NCBI RefSeq assembly: GCF_035222485.1 | Contig: NC_085921.1 | Coordinates: 3,472,001-3,536,000 of the forward strand | Source: Podospora pseudoanserina | Lineage: Eukaryota; Ascomycota; Sordariomycetes; Sordariales; Podosporaceae | DNA length: 64,000 nt | Direction: 5' to 3' | Shown here: in pieces, positions 11,065-22,953 of the stretch | Position numbering within the stretch: position 1 is the stretch's first letter | Layout of the letters: each line of letters opens with the position of its first letter | Made by a program: the position numbers and the translations under genes | The notes under the pieces: generated by a model | What the model was told of the DNA's origin: nothing | Seen by the model: the letters and a program-made list of their open reading frames with translations, nothing else | The model's database searches: none

Positions 11065-12864
11065 GACAATTATGGCTGGAGTTAGAATTTATACAACAAC
11101 AATGGTTTGTGCCTGGCCGATATGAAATGTGATGGCCGAAGTTTGAGGGGAACGTACAGCGTTCTGTTTCATGTCGAGGATTCCTGGCTGATCCTATCTC
11201 TTCTAAATCTGCTCATGATTCATGAACTTTGAACTTGTCGCCCTGGTTGTTGCCACTCTCGTTCTAGGCGATAAAATTGACCCTCACGCCTGCCCTGGTT
11301 GCTATGCCCGACGCAGTAACCCGCCCCTTGAATACATGCCATGATATCCGTTTGAAATTGTGTTCCAATCATGATTCTCTCATAATTTTAGTGCTGAATC
11401 CCTGAGTTGGTGTACCTACAGTACCAGAGACAAATTTGACATCTACCTCAAGCTACCAATCCTAAGTATCAATGATCCTATCATCTATCCCCAATCAAGA
11501 AACCACTTAATTCTTCGTGCAAGCCCAAAAAAAAGTGCGGTTTGTCCGAATCCCCCGCTAGGACTTACGCAAAAGATACAGACTCAGATTCAATGTGCAT
11601 GTCCCTTGCCAGACCTCCATCAAGACCAAACCTGATGTCATTCGCAACAAGGTGTTTGGGCATTCTTTGCAGGATTTCATCACCGTCATGTTTCTTTTAC
11701 TTGCCCCCAGTGCTCCCTTTACCGCGCAGACCTCAGCTACCAAGGTGATGTCATGAAAGCTTAGGGGGAAGGGTGTCCTCCACCTCTCCCGCCTGCCTTC
11801 CAAGTGCCCACAGTCCCTTCCTCCCATGACAACCTCAGTACATCGGCCTACCCCGTTCCCTCCTACCCCCAGAACGAGCCAAGCACACCATTTAAGCCCA
11901 ATCAAAACCGCTTGGTACCATAGAAAGCGGGCAGATGGTGTAATGCGCCAATGATGACCAAAAATATTCCATTCATTCTAATGGGATGAGGGTTCAGTCT
12001 CAAGTCAGACAAATTCTTAGAATAAATACGGCACTGGGGAATTGAGGCGCTGGGGAATTGAGGGCCTGGGGGATTGTCGGACTGGGGGTTTATAACTCAA
12101 TGAAACATCTCAAGAAAGAAACATTGTTTCTTATGATGAGAAAAACAAAGGTTTAAGTTCTGAGACGCATTCTTTTTAATAAACCACGGGAAGTATAGGG
12201 TGTTGTAATGGAAACGTACCTTTGATGATTTTTTCCCTGTGGGAAAAGAAAGAAATGGCAGAGGAAGACAGAAATTTATACTGCATTGGACCTGTGATAA
12301 AGTTTGCACAATGGTGCTTAAGCTTCATGACGCGAAATGGTGGTGGCAATCCGGCTTGCGCATGTTAAGCGCCTTGCAGCTGTTATTAGTCAGCCTCACG
12401 ATGCTGAGGATATAAGCTTCTTAGACTATATGTTGATGTTGGGACGTACGAACACCTTGTCGAGTCCCTTGCTGGGCTCCAATGGATCCCATGTTTCTTG
12501 TATAAACATATTTCTATATTTCTATATTGTCTCTTGTGAATATAATTGAATAATATCCACGGATGAATTTCTAGTAAGCATTGAATCCAATAATTTACAC
12601 TCTAACAGTAACTTAACAATGAAAAGATGAAAGCACATGATTCACCTGTTATCATCAGACCGGCTGCTCGAATCCACTGGCGGGACTTGAGCTGAGAGTT
12701 CCGATCGATGCCACCGAAATTGGGTATAGGACCAACAGTTTCACCTCCGTAAGGGTACTCTCTCCCATCTTCCTTACTTGCCGAAACAGTACATTCATGA
12801 CCCCTGACGTTCGCCATGTGCATCATCAAAACCTTATCCTATTCTTTTCTCTCGTGTTTTCGCC
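11065..12864. other. Intergenic region between 5S rRNA and the chitinase relic
   Basis: No supported gene. A short tandem repeat lies at 12034-12097. The minus-strand frame at 11558-11905 shows no protein-like features. Confidence 0.45.
12034..12097 (+). repeat. 16-nt tandem repeat, four units
   Basis: Four consecutive 16-nt units starting CTGGGGAATTGAGG, at 12034, 12050, 12066 and 12082. The first two are nearly identical, the last two diverge after CTGGGG. Function unknown; it lies in noncoding DNA. Confidence 0.7.
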
Positions 12865-15800
12865 ATGCAGTGGACAGCCTTCGCCAAGTATCGTTCAACT
12901 GGATCTTGTCTTCCCCAGGAATCACTCGACATACCAGCCCACATATCCTTTTCTGTGGTATTCGCCATCCACAACCCTAGCGTTCTCTGGCCCATCCACT
13001 GGATGTTTACATGGCTGCTTCAGTCACTAACGCCAACTGCGAATGGAACTGATCTTGGCTCAGTCGACGAAAGTGAGATTTTTGGGCGGGGCGATCCTGG
13101 GAACTACCAAAGCATCGCGTCAGATCCTTGGCTGCTCATCCACGGCGTGAAGAATCTGGTCAACTCAACCTCGTCACAGTTCTTCCTTATAGTCTCCCTG
13201 ACAATCAGCCATATTTGTGAACCCAGCGGATCACAGATTCCTCCAGGGGCCAAGGGGTGGAGCCGATCAGTCGACAACGTCATCTTCTTCAACCTCTCGG
13301 GGAACGGCATCTTATCGGACGTTGAGCATGCGGGATCTTGCCCTTTGCCAGTTGGTGCCATCAGCTTCTATACAGTGGGAAAATACCCCTGCCCAGTGCA
13401 GCCGGAACTTTCACCCGTCAAGGACTGCGCCTACAAGATCGACCCAAGCACACATTCAAGAGTGGAGGGAAGCATGCTCGTGAGTTTCTCGTGTAAAGGC
13501 ACGGGGATTTCCTGTCCCAACACCACTGGACTTGTTGGGCCGTGGTGAAAGAGCTCGACTGCTCCCGAGGCACATAGACTGAAAGATGGTTGGAGGACAT
13601 TGTTCGGGGCCTGTTTCACCATTCAATCGCGCTATGGCAAAGACATCATCTCATGTGGCCAAGTGCCGGACGATCCAAGTTGCCTCCGGCGATAGCTGCG
13701 CATCCCTGGCCCAAAAGTGCGGGCTGAAGAACGCCAACGACATCACCAAGTTCAAATCCACAGAAGCACTTTTGTGCCACACTCCGTCCAAGTCAGCACA
13801 TTTGCTGCTCGGCTGGTACACTGCCCGACGTTCGACCAAAGCCTACGCCTGATGGGACCTGCGCTTATTACATTGTCAAGAACGGAGATTTTTGCAACAA
13901 GATAGCTGCTGCCAGTGGCTTGACGGTCCAGGAGCTGGAGAAGTTCAATGAGAACACATGGGGCTGGAATGGCTGTGACAAGTTATATGTCGGCAACACC
14001 CTCTGCCTCAGCAAAGGAAACCCACCACTTTCCGCTCCGGTCCCAAACGCCATCTGTGGACCACAAAAGCCGGGAACCACCTGACCACCGCCGGGGACAG
14101 ATCTTGCGTCTCTCAATCCATGCCCGCTCAATGCCTGCTGCACTGTCTGGGGTCAATGTGGCACGACAGCCGAGTTCTGCACCGTCAAAGGTGCTCCATT
14201 CGGTACTCCTATCAAGCCGTGAAGGGTCGGGTGCATCTCCAACTGTGGGATGAAGGTCATCAACAATGCTTCCCCTCCGTCAGAGTTCAAGAGGATAGGC
14301 TACTTTGAAGCCTGGAGCTCGGCTAACAAAAAGGAGCGGCCTTGCCTGTTTATGGATGCCACCCAGATTCCGACAGGATACACATATATGCATTTTGCCT
14401 TTGGGGAGGTATCCTCCCACTTTGCCGTGAGTGTCAGCAAGCTCAAAAACCAGTTCGACAAGTTTGTGAAGATGAGAAGCTTCAAGAGAATCATTGCCTT
14501 CTGTGGATGGACAGTGTCTACTGACCCAAGCTCATTTTGGATTTCTCGAGAAGGCGTCAAACCGGGCAACAGGGAGATTTTGGCCACCAACATCGCCAAG
14601 TTTGTCGTGGACCATGATTTGGATGGCGTGGATCTCGATTGGGAGTATCCAGGTGCGCCAGATCTCCCTGATATTCCTAGTGCCGACCCGCTCGATGGAC
14701 TGGCATATCTGGAACTTCTGAAGTTGTTGAGACAGAAGCTTCCGTGGTGAGTGAGATATTTAGCTGGCCATGTCTCTTTTCCCGTCGGCCACTAACACCG
14801 TTTTCAGGACAACAGTTGGCGATCGTTGCTCCCGCTTCCTACTGGTATCTCAAGTAATTTCCAATTGGGGATCAGCAAGGTCGTCGGTTACATTGTGTAC
14901 ATGACTTACGACTTGCATGGCCGTGAGTTTTCGATCTGTTTTCCATCGTATAGAAGCGGCCGCTGACTTTGATCCTAGAATGGGACTTTGACAGTCATTG
15001 GTCCTCTCCAGGCTGCCCAGCAGGCAACTGTCTTCGCTCACACATCAACAGGACGGAAACCCTCAATGCACTTTCCATGGTCACCAAAATTGGCGTCTCA
15101 TCAACCAAGCTCATCATCGGCATTACCAGCTATGGTCGGTCTTTTCGGATGGTCGACCCATCCTGCACCGGTCCTATGTGTACATTTACCGGGGCACTCT
15201 CCGGAGCAAAACCTGGACGTTGCACACGCACCGCCGGATATCTCGCCAATGCAGAGATTCAGGAGATTTTGCATTACGACAAGTCATCACGCACCTATTA
15301 CGATGAAGGCATCATGAGTGACATTCTGGTGTACGGATCTGACTGGGTTGCCAACATGAACAACTACAACAAAGGGCGTCGGGAGGCTCTGTGGAAGTCA
15401 ATGAACTTTGGCGGCGTCTCAGACTGGGCGATCGGCCTTGCCGAGTTTTTACCCAATGATGTCTCTCAGGTTCCGTCACTGTCAATGGAGGAGATCAAGG
15501 AAGACTGGGCCAACATCACCTGCAAACACCCCTACGCGAGGAACAGCAGCTACAGGGTGTCAGACAGTTGGAAAACCCTCAAGGTTGATGAGGCTTGGAC
15601 GCATGTTGTTGTTAAGTGGGACGCTTGCGCAAAGTCCGGCATACCTTTCCCTGTTTTTGTGAGCCGTCTTCTCAACAATCCCGATGGCATGTACTGCGGC
15701 TCGATATCCTCCACAAACAACTGCCTTGCAACAGTCGAACAGTGACGAATCCGAACGCCGGCCGGCAGCAGCTCTCCTTTTGAGTTCATTTGTGAAGCTT

Positions 15801-16974
15801 GCTGGGATCTATTACGAGCTGTACGATGGAATCCAAGCAGCTCAGGTCAATCTTATCACGACACTGTCCAAGTTCTCGAGCACTTTTGCACCAGAACAAA
15901 AGGCGGACAAGTCTTTGACCATGACTTTGAATATCTTGAGCGCTGGCTTCGGTGTGCTGGCAGGCCCAGTCTTTGCGAAGGCATTTTCGTCTGGAAATTT
16001 CTTCTCTCAGAATCCTGGTATTGGAGAGAAGCTGGAGTCGGCAGTGATGAAGGGCGTAGAGCTTGGCCTGGCTGAGGCTAAGGAATACGCCAAAAAAAAA
16101 AAAAAACCCCTGTAGGTCTCGTCCTTTTCCCCATGTCCTTTAATCCTACACATCAGACAGTTAGACCTTAACACTTCGGCTGTAGAAACGAGCCCGTGAC
16201 GGAGGATCTCGCATCGCAGTTCAACTGGATTGTGATGAGTTGGAAAGAAATTGTCGACATTACACAACGCCAAGCCTTCTCTGAGACGAAAGATGGGGTT
16301 AGCTATCTCAGCAGCATGATGAGCAACGGCAAGCTGCTCAAGATCGAGCCGATGAACAGGTTTGACACGGAATCCGCCATGGTCAAAGTCCTGTACGCCT
16401 TCCTGATTCCGCATGTCTGGCATCTCCGAGCCTACAGCCCTGTTCTCATCCACGCCGAGTGGGACTGCCAAAAGGTTGGGGTCAACAAGTTCATATGGCT
16501 CCAGTCCGGCGACAAGGATGTGGCCAAGATGTGCATCGACAACCCGTCAGCACTACTTTCTTCACCCTGGAGGTCCAACGATGATAGACCACAACTGGGG
16601 CAACTGGGGTGGAGGTTCGGAGCCGAATCGAATGCCGGTCTTGCCAGGCACAGAGACTCTCGGGTCTCCATTGATGGATGGGCAAAACGATCTCATGTGG
16701 GAATAAATCACGCAGATAGACATTGCAAGAAGGTACGTCAATTCACAAACATGTTGACCCCGAGCACGACTGCATGAGTACCCGCTGACAGCTTGACGGT
16801 GTCTTGAAGCGCCACGCCAAGTGGGGAAACAAAGGCTTCGACAAGCTTCTGGATCTTTTCAATGGGGAACACCGGAATAACTTGATCGAGGAGGTCACAA
16901 ACGGCGATGTCAAGCTTCTGCCGGGGATCATGAACATCCTCATGTGTGACCCTCAAACAGTCTTTGACAACTAA
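12865..16974 (+). pseudogene. Degraded subgroup C chitinase (LysM + GH18), fossil
   Basis: The remains of a large secreted chitinase of fungal subgroup C, whose architecture resembles yeast killer-toxin chitinase subunits. Parts in order: an N-terminal family-specific region (about 12.87-13.55 kb), two LysM-like chitin-binding segments (about 13.65-14.03 kb), a cysteine-rich chitin-binding-like piece (about 14.1-14.24 kb), the GH18 barrel (about 14.28-15.74 kb), and a C-terminal region to a stop at 16974. The GH18 part still shows the catalytic signature DGVDLDWE and the conserved YGRSF and GISDWA-like blocks, with at least two intact-looking introns. I see no good signal peptide at the 5' end. 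The coding frame is interrupted several times, perhaps four to six, so I regard it as broken. Long readable blocks suggest recent decay. Sequencing error cannot be excluded. Confidence 0.72.
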
Positions 16975-18257
16975 AAGAAGCGGACAGCCGGCCAAAAGAC
17001 GGATTGGGCATTGTTTCCTTGTGACGAAGAGTAGCCTCGCTGCGTGTGGCACTGTTCTCAGTCCACTGCCACCGCTCTGGCATCTGTTTTTCTAGGGCGG
17101 CTTCATTCAAGAATACCTGGTGTGGATGAGCAGGGCGGCCGGCATTTGGGCCGGGCTGTGATGCTTTGGGAGTTTTTTGGGTAAGGTATATCATGGTTGG
17201 ATTGTTACACTCGCTTAACATTTTTATTTGTATCTACATGCTTGGTACTAAAACTTGTGTCTTGCCTTATCACCGTGGCCCTCTTTGATGCCTTACAATA
17301 GAGACCGAAATATGCATTCAAAGGCTTGAAAGAGACGAGGTACACCTTTTAACTTTTTTTTTTCAAAAACATATTTCACCTGTCCTAAATTATCGTTGGA
17401 TCCGCCTGAACTATCTTTTTACCCCCCTAACTATATTTAAACCATTTCACTGTCCTTAAACACTTCTTCATTACCTTAACTTAAAACGCTTTTCGACTAT
17501 CTTAGACTACCTCTATACTATCTTGAAGGCCCTTGGAATAAATATAGATTCAAAACCTTTTAGATATCTTGCAAGGTTCATTTACCACATTCAGAGGCCC
17601 ATTCACTTTTCTCCAAGGCCTCAGTCCCGAATATCAATCCCCATCTTTCGTTCACGACACATGTACACATGCCCACATCTCAAGATGTGCCTTGGTGCCT
17701 AAATCTCAACTCCCTAAAGACCTCTATCCACCTAAACCACCATCAAACAGCTGAATGTATTAAAACACAATAAATGCAATCAGAGTAATACTTGACATTC
17801 AAACTGGCCTCAAAGGATCAAGTCATCTCTTATCCCCTGCATCAAGCGAAGCCTAAGTTCTTCTTTCGCTGCCTTGTCGGGAGATACCCACTCCATCCAG
17901 TTCTAAACACCAGCCGTCATCTACAATCAAACAGTCACGAGTCCAAATCGAAGCTGATGTAAAAGAAAACTAAAGCCGCAGGGCCATTGTTGATTAAAAA
18001 TGTGCCTTGAAGCAGCAAGGAAACAAAAAGCCCAGCTACACAAAAATCCCATCTTGGCAGCTCAACCATCTAAACCAGGCCAAATGTTCCCCATATCCCA
18101 CTCTCCGACCCATCTCCCCATCGAAAGATATTATCTATAAACCCCCAACTCTATCTTCTATTCCCATCACCGCCCTCCCCCTCCCAAACAAAACTCCCTT
18201 TCACTCTCCACCGTCTTCTCAAGAGAAAATATCTCTAGCTCAATACCAGGCCAAAAT
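16975..18257. other. AT-rich, G-poor intergenic region
   Basis: No gene. From about 17340 to 17760 the plus strand is strikingly poor in G, with repeated motifs such as ACTATCTT and CCTTAAAC. The right end is presumably the 3' UTR of the minus-strand secreted protein gene. Confidence 0.5.
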
Positions 18258-18690
18258 CTAGCACTGGCCCTCATTGGGGTCGGAGCTATTTTTCAAAAAC
18301 CATGTCAGCAAAAAGTGTCGGCATCACCACCAAAGAAAACACTAACCTGTAGTACCAGTTATCAACATTGCTGTAACCCCCCTTGTTCTGATTGCACCCG
18401 TCAACCTCCCTGCTGAGACGGTGGATGCAGTCGGCGTCGTCCCAGTTGCGGCGCGAGTTGGCCTTGTTCTGGACCCAAAACTCCATCTTTTGCTTGCCGC
18501 CAGAGTTGACGCACAGGAAGATCTTCTCCTGGATGCCAAAGGTGACGGAGAAGCGGCCCTTGGTGCAGGCGTCGGTGATGGCGCGGCGGGCGGCCGCCTT
18601 GTCGTTCCAGGTCACGCCTGAGGTGTGGCAGGTGGCCGAGACGGCGGAGGCGGTGGCCATGATGGCGACGAGGAGGTTGGTGAGCTGCAT
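18258..18690 (-). CDS. Small secreted six-cysteine protein
   Basis: Predicted extracellular protein of 123 residues with a clear signal peptide (MQLTNLLVAIMATASAVSA) and six cysteines in the mature part (contexts TCHTS, DACTK, FLCVN, ADCIH, DGCNQ and the last residue), enough for three disulfides. Exon 1 is 18690-18347; a 61-nt intron (GTTAGT donor, CTGAC branch, ATAG acceptor) leads to exon 2, 18285-18258, which supplies SSDPNEGQC. Without that intron the frame would end in an unrelated hydrophobic tail and lose the sixth cysteine, which supports the splice. I believe similar proteins ending DPN-G-C occur widely in ascomycetes, without known function. An effector-like or antifungal role is possible but unproven. 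A TATA-like site lies about 120 nt upstream. Confidence 0.8.
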
Positions 18691-19919
18691 TTTGGCGGTG
18701 ATGGTTGGGGGCTTGGTTGAGGTTGAGTAGATGGTTGAGGCTGTTGAAGATGGGAGTGTTGATGGTGATGAGGGATATGTGTTGTCTGGAGGTGGGAGAC
18801 GGGCGTTCTTATAGATGGCGTGCTCATGCTTTCTGGTGTCTCCTCTTCAACCGTCAAACCCCCCTTTCGTGCTGATGGTCACCGTCGAGCATCCGGCAAA
18901 ACGCCTTCATCTCCCCCCTACAGATTGCCTGTTAGACTACCGGTGACCACGAGATGAGCTGGTGAATCCTTTGATCGCCAGCTGTCGGCGTGAAGCCGTT
19001 ACCGCCTCGTGCCAAGGTGATGGTCCAGAACATCCTTCTGAGGGTTTGGTGATAGCGCCCCCCGGTAGTGAAACATCCCGTCGGCATCTTGATGCCAAGG
19101 CAAGGATAGACAGTGCCCGATCCCAGCCCTACGTCTCCATTGTAGGGAGGCCCGAACATTATTGGCTGACCCTTGTAAGGTAGATCCGTAGGATCGGTGT
19201 CAGCCGATTGGCATAAATGTGAATTGATGCAGTTCCAGTTGAGCCAGGAGATGTGAAGGATCTCAGGTGCCGACTACCTAAGGTGGGTAGCTACACTACT
19301 CCATAGCGTTCGCTGTGTGCTTGCTGAAAGATCATGATTGATAACCGGTCTTTGGGCGATCTTGAATCGCTAGTTTGGCACGGAAAAGTTGCCAAACTAC
19401 GCTGTCACATCAGGGGAGCGTGTGTTGCAAGAGCCGTTCGTTTCTTCTCGTTCCCAATCGAGAACTCGCCTCCGTGCTCAGGTCACCGCTACTCCTTCAT
19501 CTCTGGCTCTCTCGTCGCTGAACCCTGAAGATAACGTCCCATGATATATGCCATGTTCGGCTGAAGGATTTTTTATGGCCATAAGCAGCCACGGTTCAAT
19601 AATCCACTCTCATATCCCTACCTAGCTTAGGCTACTGTTCTCGGGTAAATGACCACAGGTTCCACGGCTGGTCCAAGCTTTGTGCCATCAAGGTAATCTC
19701 GCCAGTGAGCGAAACATTCATAAATCGTTATGGCCTAGAATGGCATAAGTTATGACCGAACAACACCCTGAGTTCAGGAGGGGCATCGCATCAAGGCTTC
19801 ATGCCACATATATGCCCCCTTCATAACATTGAACAATGAATAAATGTTGCTTGATATAGTTATGGTATATTTCATTATTTCACTCCTTGAAAACAAGCCA
19901 TCTCAACATTCCACCAAGG
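18691..19919. other. Intergenic region left of UTP13
   Basis: Promoter of the secreted-protein gene at the left end and UTP13 3' UTR at the right end. Between them I see nothing recognisable on either strand. Confidence 0.5.
18808..18813 (-). promoter_or_regulatory. TATA-like box of the secreted-protein gene
   Basis: TATAAG on the minus strand, about 118 nt before the start codon at 18690. Confidence 0.4.
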
Positions 19920-22649
19920 TTACACCTCGATCATGTCCACATCCCCCTCCCCATCCTCCTTCACCGCCTTCAGCGACGGCGCCAGAGCATCCATCTCTCT
20001 CAAGGTATACTCCACCAAATAACTCTCATCCACCAGCTCCTCCATCCTCTTGTAATGTCTCTCCGTGTAGACCTTTAGCGCATTAAGCACCTCCTTCAAG
20101 CTCTTCTGCCCCCTCGCTCCCTTGACGCTCAAGCCCGAGAACTTATCAGCCGGATAGCTCCTCACCAGCGCGGAGAGAATCCGCTGCGCAATAGGTGCCG
20201 TGCGCGCGTTTGTGTTCCAGTCTCGTAACCTCAGCAACAAAAGGAACAGTTGTTCATCTGACAAGCTAGCAAGAACCTGGTCGACAGCTCTCAGCCCGGT
20301 GAAGCTACCCGCTTCAGGAGTAGGCGAGGTGACAACGTTGGTGAAAAGCTTGAGCAGGCGGCCTGGGTGGTTGAGCTGGAGAGCCAAGACGATGGCGTCT
20401 CTGTAGGCACCGATATGGATGTAGTTCTCCAACTCCTGCTCCTGCTCAACAAGCCGGGTGGCGGCTTCGGTGGCGGCGGTCTGGGTCTCGGATGTGGTGT
20501 CCTTCCAGAAGGTAATCTTGGAGTCGGAGCCAGCCGAGACAATCGTGTTGCTTTTCGGGTGCACGGCCAAGGTCCACAGTCTGTCTTCGTGGTTGTCAAG
20601 GGTGCATTCTGTTTCGCCCGTGTTGGCGTCCCAGATCTTGACGAGACTGTCAGCGCCAGCGGAAGCGAAATGGACATTTTTCCTGCTGGGATCCTCCTCG
20701 ACTGTGGGGATGTGCAACCACACCACTTTCAGAACGTTGTGGGAGTGTCCTTCAAAGGTGCGAAGACACGTGTAGTCGGAAAGATTCCACAGCTTGATAG
20801 TCTTGTCACCACTGCCAGTGACGATGACACCCTTTCCAGAGACAGCACCACCTGTCTCGCCTTGGATGGCTGGAGTATGGAGGGGAGCAAACTTGACCGC
20901 CCACACACCTCTCTTGTGGCCCTTGAGGATACCCTGCACCTCGAGCCTTTCTGTGTCCCAAATCTTGACCGTTTTGTCCTGTGACGCAGAAGCGAATAAC
21001 TTTCCGGATGGGTTGATATCCAGGGCGTTGATGTCTTTCTCGTGCGCCAATCTCCTGAGACTAGTTGTCTCTTTGAACGGTTGTGATGGTCGGGGAATAA
21101 GTCGCTTCTGGACAAATCTGTCCTGAGAACCGGAAATCAGGAATGCTGGAGGGTGGTCGAGAGGGTTCTTGAACGCCTCAGAGTCTTCCGGAGGAGCAAC
21201 CTTGGGCAAAGACACTGCTCCCACCGACTCCAGGTGACCAGTGAAGGTAGCATAACACTCAAAAGAATTGTTGGCAGAATCAACCCTCCATATTCTGGCT
21301 GTGTTATCTTTTGCTCCACTGGCCACCCAGTGACCAGACCAATCCACATCCAGTGACATGACGAGATCCTCATGTCCCTTGAGCAAGGCAACGTCGTGCC
21401 CGAAATAGGAACCGCCCTCCTCCCCGCTATCTGTTTTGACAGATACTATCCTAATATCCTCCGAGTTCGTCGCAAGTGCCATCATGGATTGATCTCGTAG
21501 AAGGTAGACCAAGTCGTAGATTTCGTCGTGTGTGCCGGATATCCGTCTAAATGGCTCCCAGAAGAACTCTCCCGCACTCGCACTGATATCTTCTGCTTTC
21601 GGGACCTGATAGAGGGCGAGTGTGTAGTCGGCCTGGGCGCACACAATCAAGGACTTCTCTGGCAAGTAGACGGTTGAAAGAATGGCCTCGCCCTCCGCCT
21701 TGGGGTCTTGTTTCGCAGTGATTTCCTGGTGTGTAGTTGAGTCCCATATCCGCAAGAGACCGCTCTCTCCGGCTGAGTACATCCACTTCCCTTCATTCAA
21801 GAACCCTACAGATTCCACCAACTCGTGCCGCAGCATTGGCGTTCCCTGCCAGCCATTCTCCCCCCAAAGCCACATCGTCATCGTCTTATCTCTGCTGCCT
21901 GTGAGCAAAGCATGCTGCTCGGGCGAGTAGTCGATGCTCTGAACATTAGACTCGTGCGCCTCCCTTTTCCTTTTCGCATCGGAGTATACGGGAGTCGCGG
22001 TGCGTTTGTGAAGATCGAAGATGCGGACCTTGCCGTCTTGTGTGCCCCAGGCCAGCCGAAACTTGGAGTCGACACCGTTGGTGCCGTCATCCTGGTCGTT
22101 CTTTCGCGAGCCCTTCTTGGGCCTTCGGTCAATTGTGGTGTCGGCGGCGGTCGCGGCAATCTCGAAAAAGTGCAAGGCTGAAATGAGAACACTCGGTCCG
22201 CTGACGGTGTGAGTTACATATCCTCCAACAATATCCCAAATCTTGATGGCGCCATCGGCGGCACCAGTAGCCAACAATGTGCTTGTTCTGTCGACGGCCA
22301 GCACAACCACAGGGGTGGCATGTGGCTTCGAGGTTCGGACGAGTGTCGTTTCGATCGAGTCGAATTCTGGGGAGACTGTGAGGGCGTAGATTCGCATCGT
22401 CAGCGACCGGGAGCACACAATCAAGTGCGACCCCGAAGGCGTAATGGCCAGGGTCGAAATCGGTTCGCCATCTCCTTCAATCTCGGCCAGGTTCTTTCCA
22501 GTCGTCAATTCGGTGAGCACCGCGTTTTCGCCCAGTGTCGAGGCGAGGATTCTGGCGCCATTTTCGAGCGCAACAGATCCTCCGGTATAGATGGGCTGTA
22601 TAACATTTCCAACCTCGAAGGTGGTCTTTGCTGCTTGTCGTGTGGCCAT
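19920..22649 (-). CDS. UTP13: U3 snoRNP / SSU processome WD40 protein Utp13 (TBL3)
   Basis: Nucleolar component of the UTP-B subcomplex, which binds U3 snoRNA-containing 90S pre-ribosomes and is needed for early 18S rRNA processing. Single exon of 909 residues, the usual family size. Two tandem WD40 propellers fill residues of about 15-680, with blade ends such as GAADGAIKIWDI, GSRDKTMTMWLWG, GAKDNTARIWRV, SASQDKTVKIWDT, GSGDKTIKLWNL, SAGADSLVKIWDA and SAGSDSKITFWKD. The C-terminal helical Utp13 domain (about 710-890) includes HIGAYRDAIVLALQLNHPGR and LLLLRLRDWNTNARTA. It ends in an acidic tail. The start ATG at 22649 is the first in frame and gives MATRQAAKTTFEVG, matching family N-termini. 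It is head-to-head with a membrane protein gene, 304 nt away. Confidence 0.95.
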   Translation of the reverse strand: MATRQAAKTTFEVGNVIQPIYTGGSVALENGARILASTLGENAVLTELTTGKNLAEIEGDGEPISTLAITPSGSHLIVCSRSLTMRIYALTVSPEFDSIETTLVRTSKPHATPVVVLAVDRTSTLLATGAADGAIKIWDIVGGYVTHTVSGPSVLISALHFFEIAATAADTTIDRRPKKGSRKNDQDDGTNGVDSKFRLAWGTQDGKVRIFDLHKRTATPVYSDAKRKREAHESNVQSIDYSPEQHALLTGSRDKTMTMWLWGENGWQGTPMLRHELVESVGFLNEGKWMYSAGESGLLRIWDSTTHQEITAKQDPKAEGEAILSTVYLPEKSLIVCAQADYTLALYQVPKAEDISASAGEFFWEPFRRISGTHDEIYDLVYLLRDQSMMALATNSEDIRIVSVKTDSGEEGGSYFGHDVALLKGHEDLVMSLDVDWSGHWVASGAKDNTARIWRVDSANNSFECYATFTGHLESVGAVSLPKVAPPEDSEAFKNPLDHPPAFLISGSQDRFVQKRLIPRPSQPFKETTSLRRLAHEKDINALDINPSGKLFASASQDKTVKIWDTERLEVQGILKGHKRGVWAVKFAPLHTPAIQGETGGAVSGKGVIVTGSGDKTIKLWNLSDYTCLRTFEGHSHNVLKVVWLHIPTVEEDPSRKNVHFASAGADSLVKIWDANTGETECTLDNHEDRLWTLAVHPKSNTIVSAGSDSKITFWKDTTSETQTAATEAATRLVEQEQELENYIHIGAYRDAIVLALQLNHPGRLLKLFTNVVTSPTPEAGSFTGLRAVDQVLASLSDEQLFLLLLRLRDWNTNARTAPIAQRILSALVRSYPADKFSGLSVKGARGQKSLKEVLNALKVYTERHYKRMEELVDESYLVEYTLREMDALAPSLKAVKEDGEGDVDMIEV

Positions 22650-22953
22650 TTTCGCAGCTGTGTGGGTTTTCCCGAGAATGCGAATGCGGTTGATTGAACG
22701 CTGCTTGGTCGCGACCCCAAATTTTTTGCCCAGCCAGTTCCTGTATTTTTTTGCGATAAGAGCTGGTAAAATAAGGTTATCTTAGCGCTCATTACCCCGG
22801 TCGACCTTTTCTTGGCATCCTGCAAGGAAGCTTTGACGTGCTTGCGTCCCACTCAGCCCAGCCAACGTCCTCTGTTCAACGTGCTCCCATTTCGACGGGA
22901 GATGGGTCAATCAGCTGGTCTGATCAACTCATCGCTTATAACAGTTGCCCACC
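22650..22953. promoter_or_regulatory. Short divergent promoter region, UTP13 and membrane protein
   Basis: 304 nt between two start codons on opposite strands. No coding signal. It must carry both promoters and may act bidirectionally. Confidence 0.5.
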
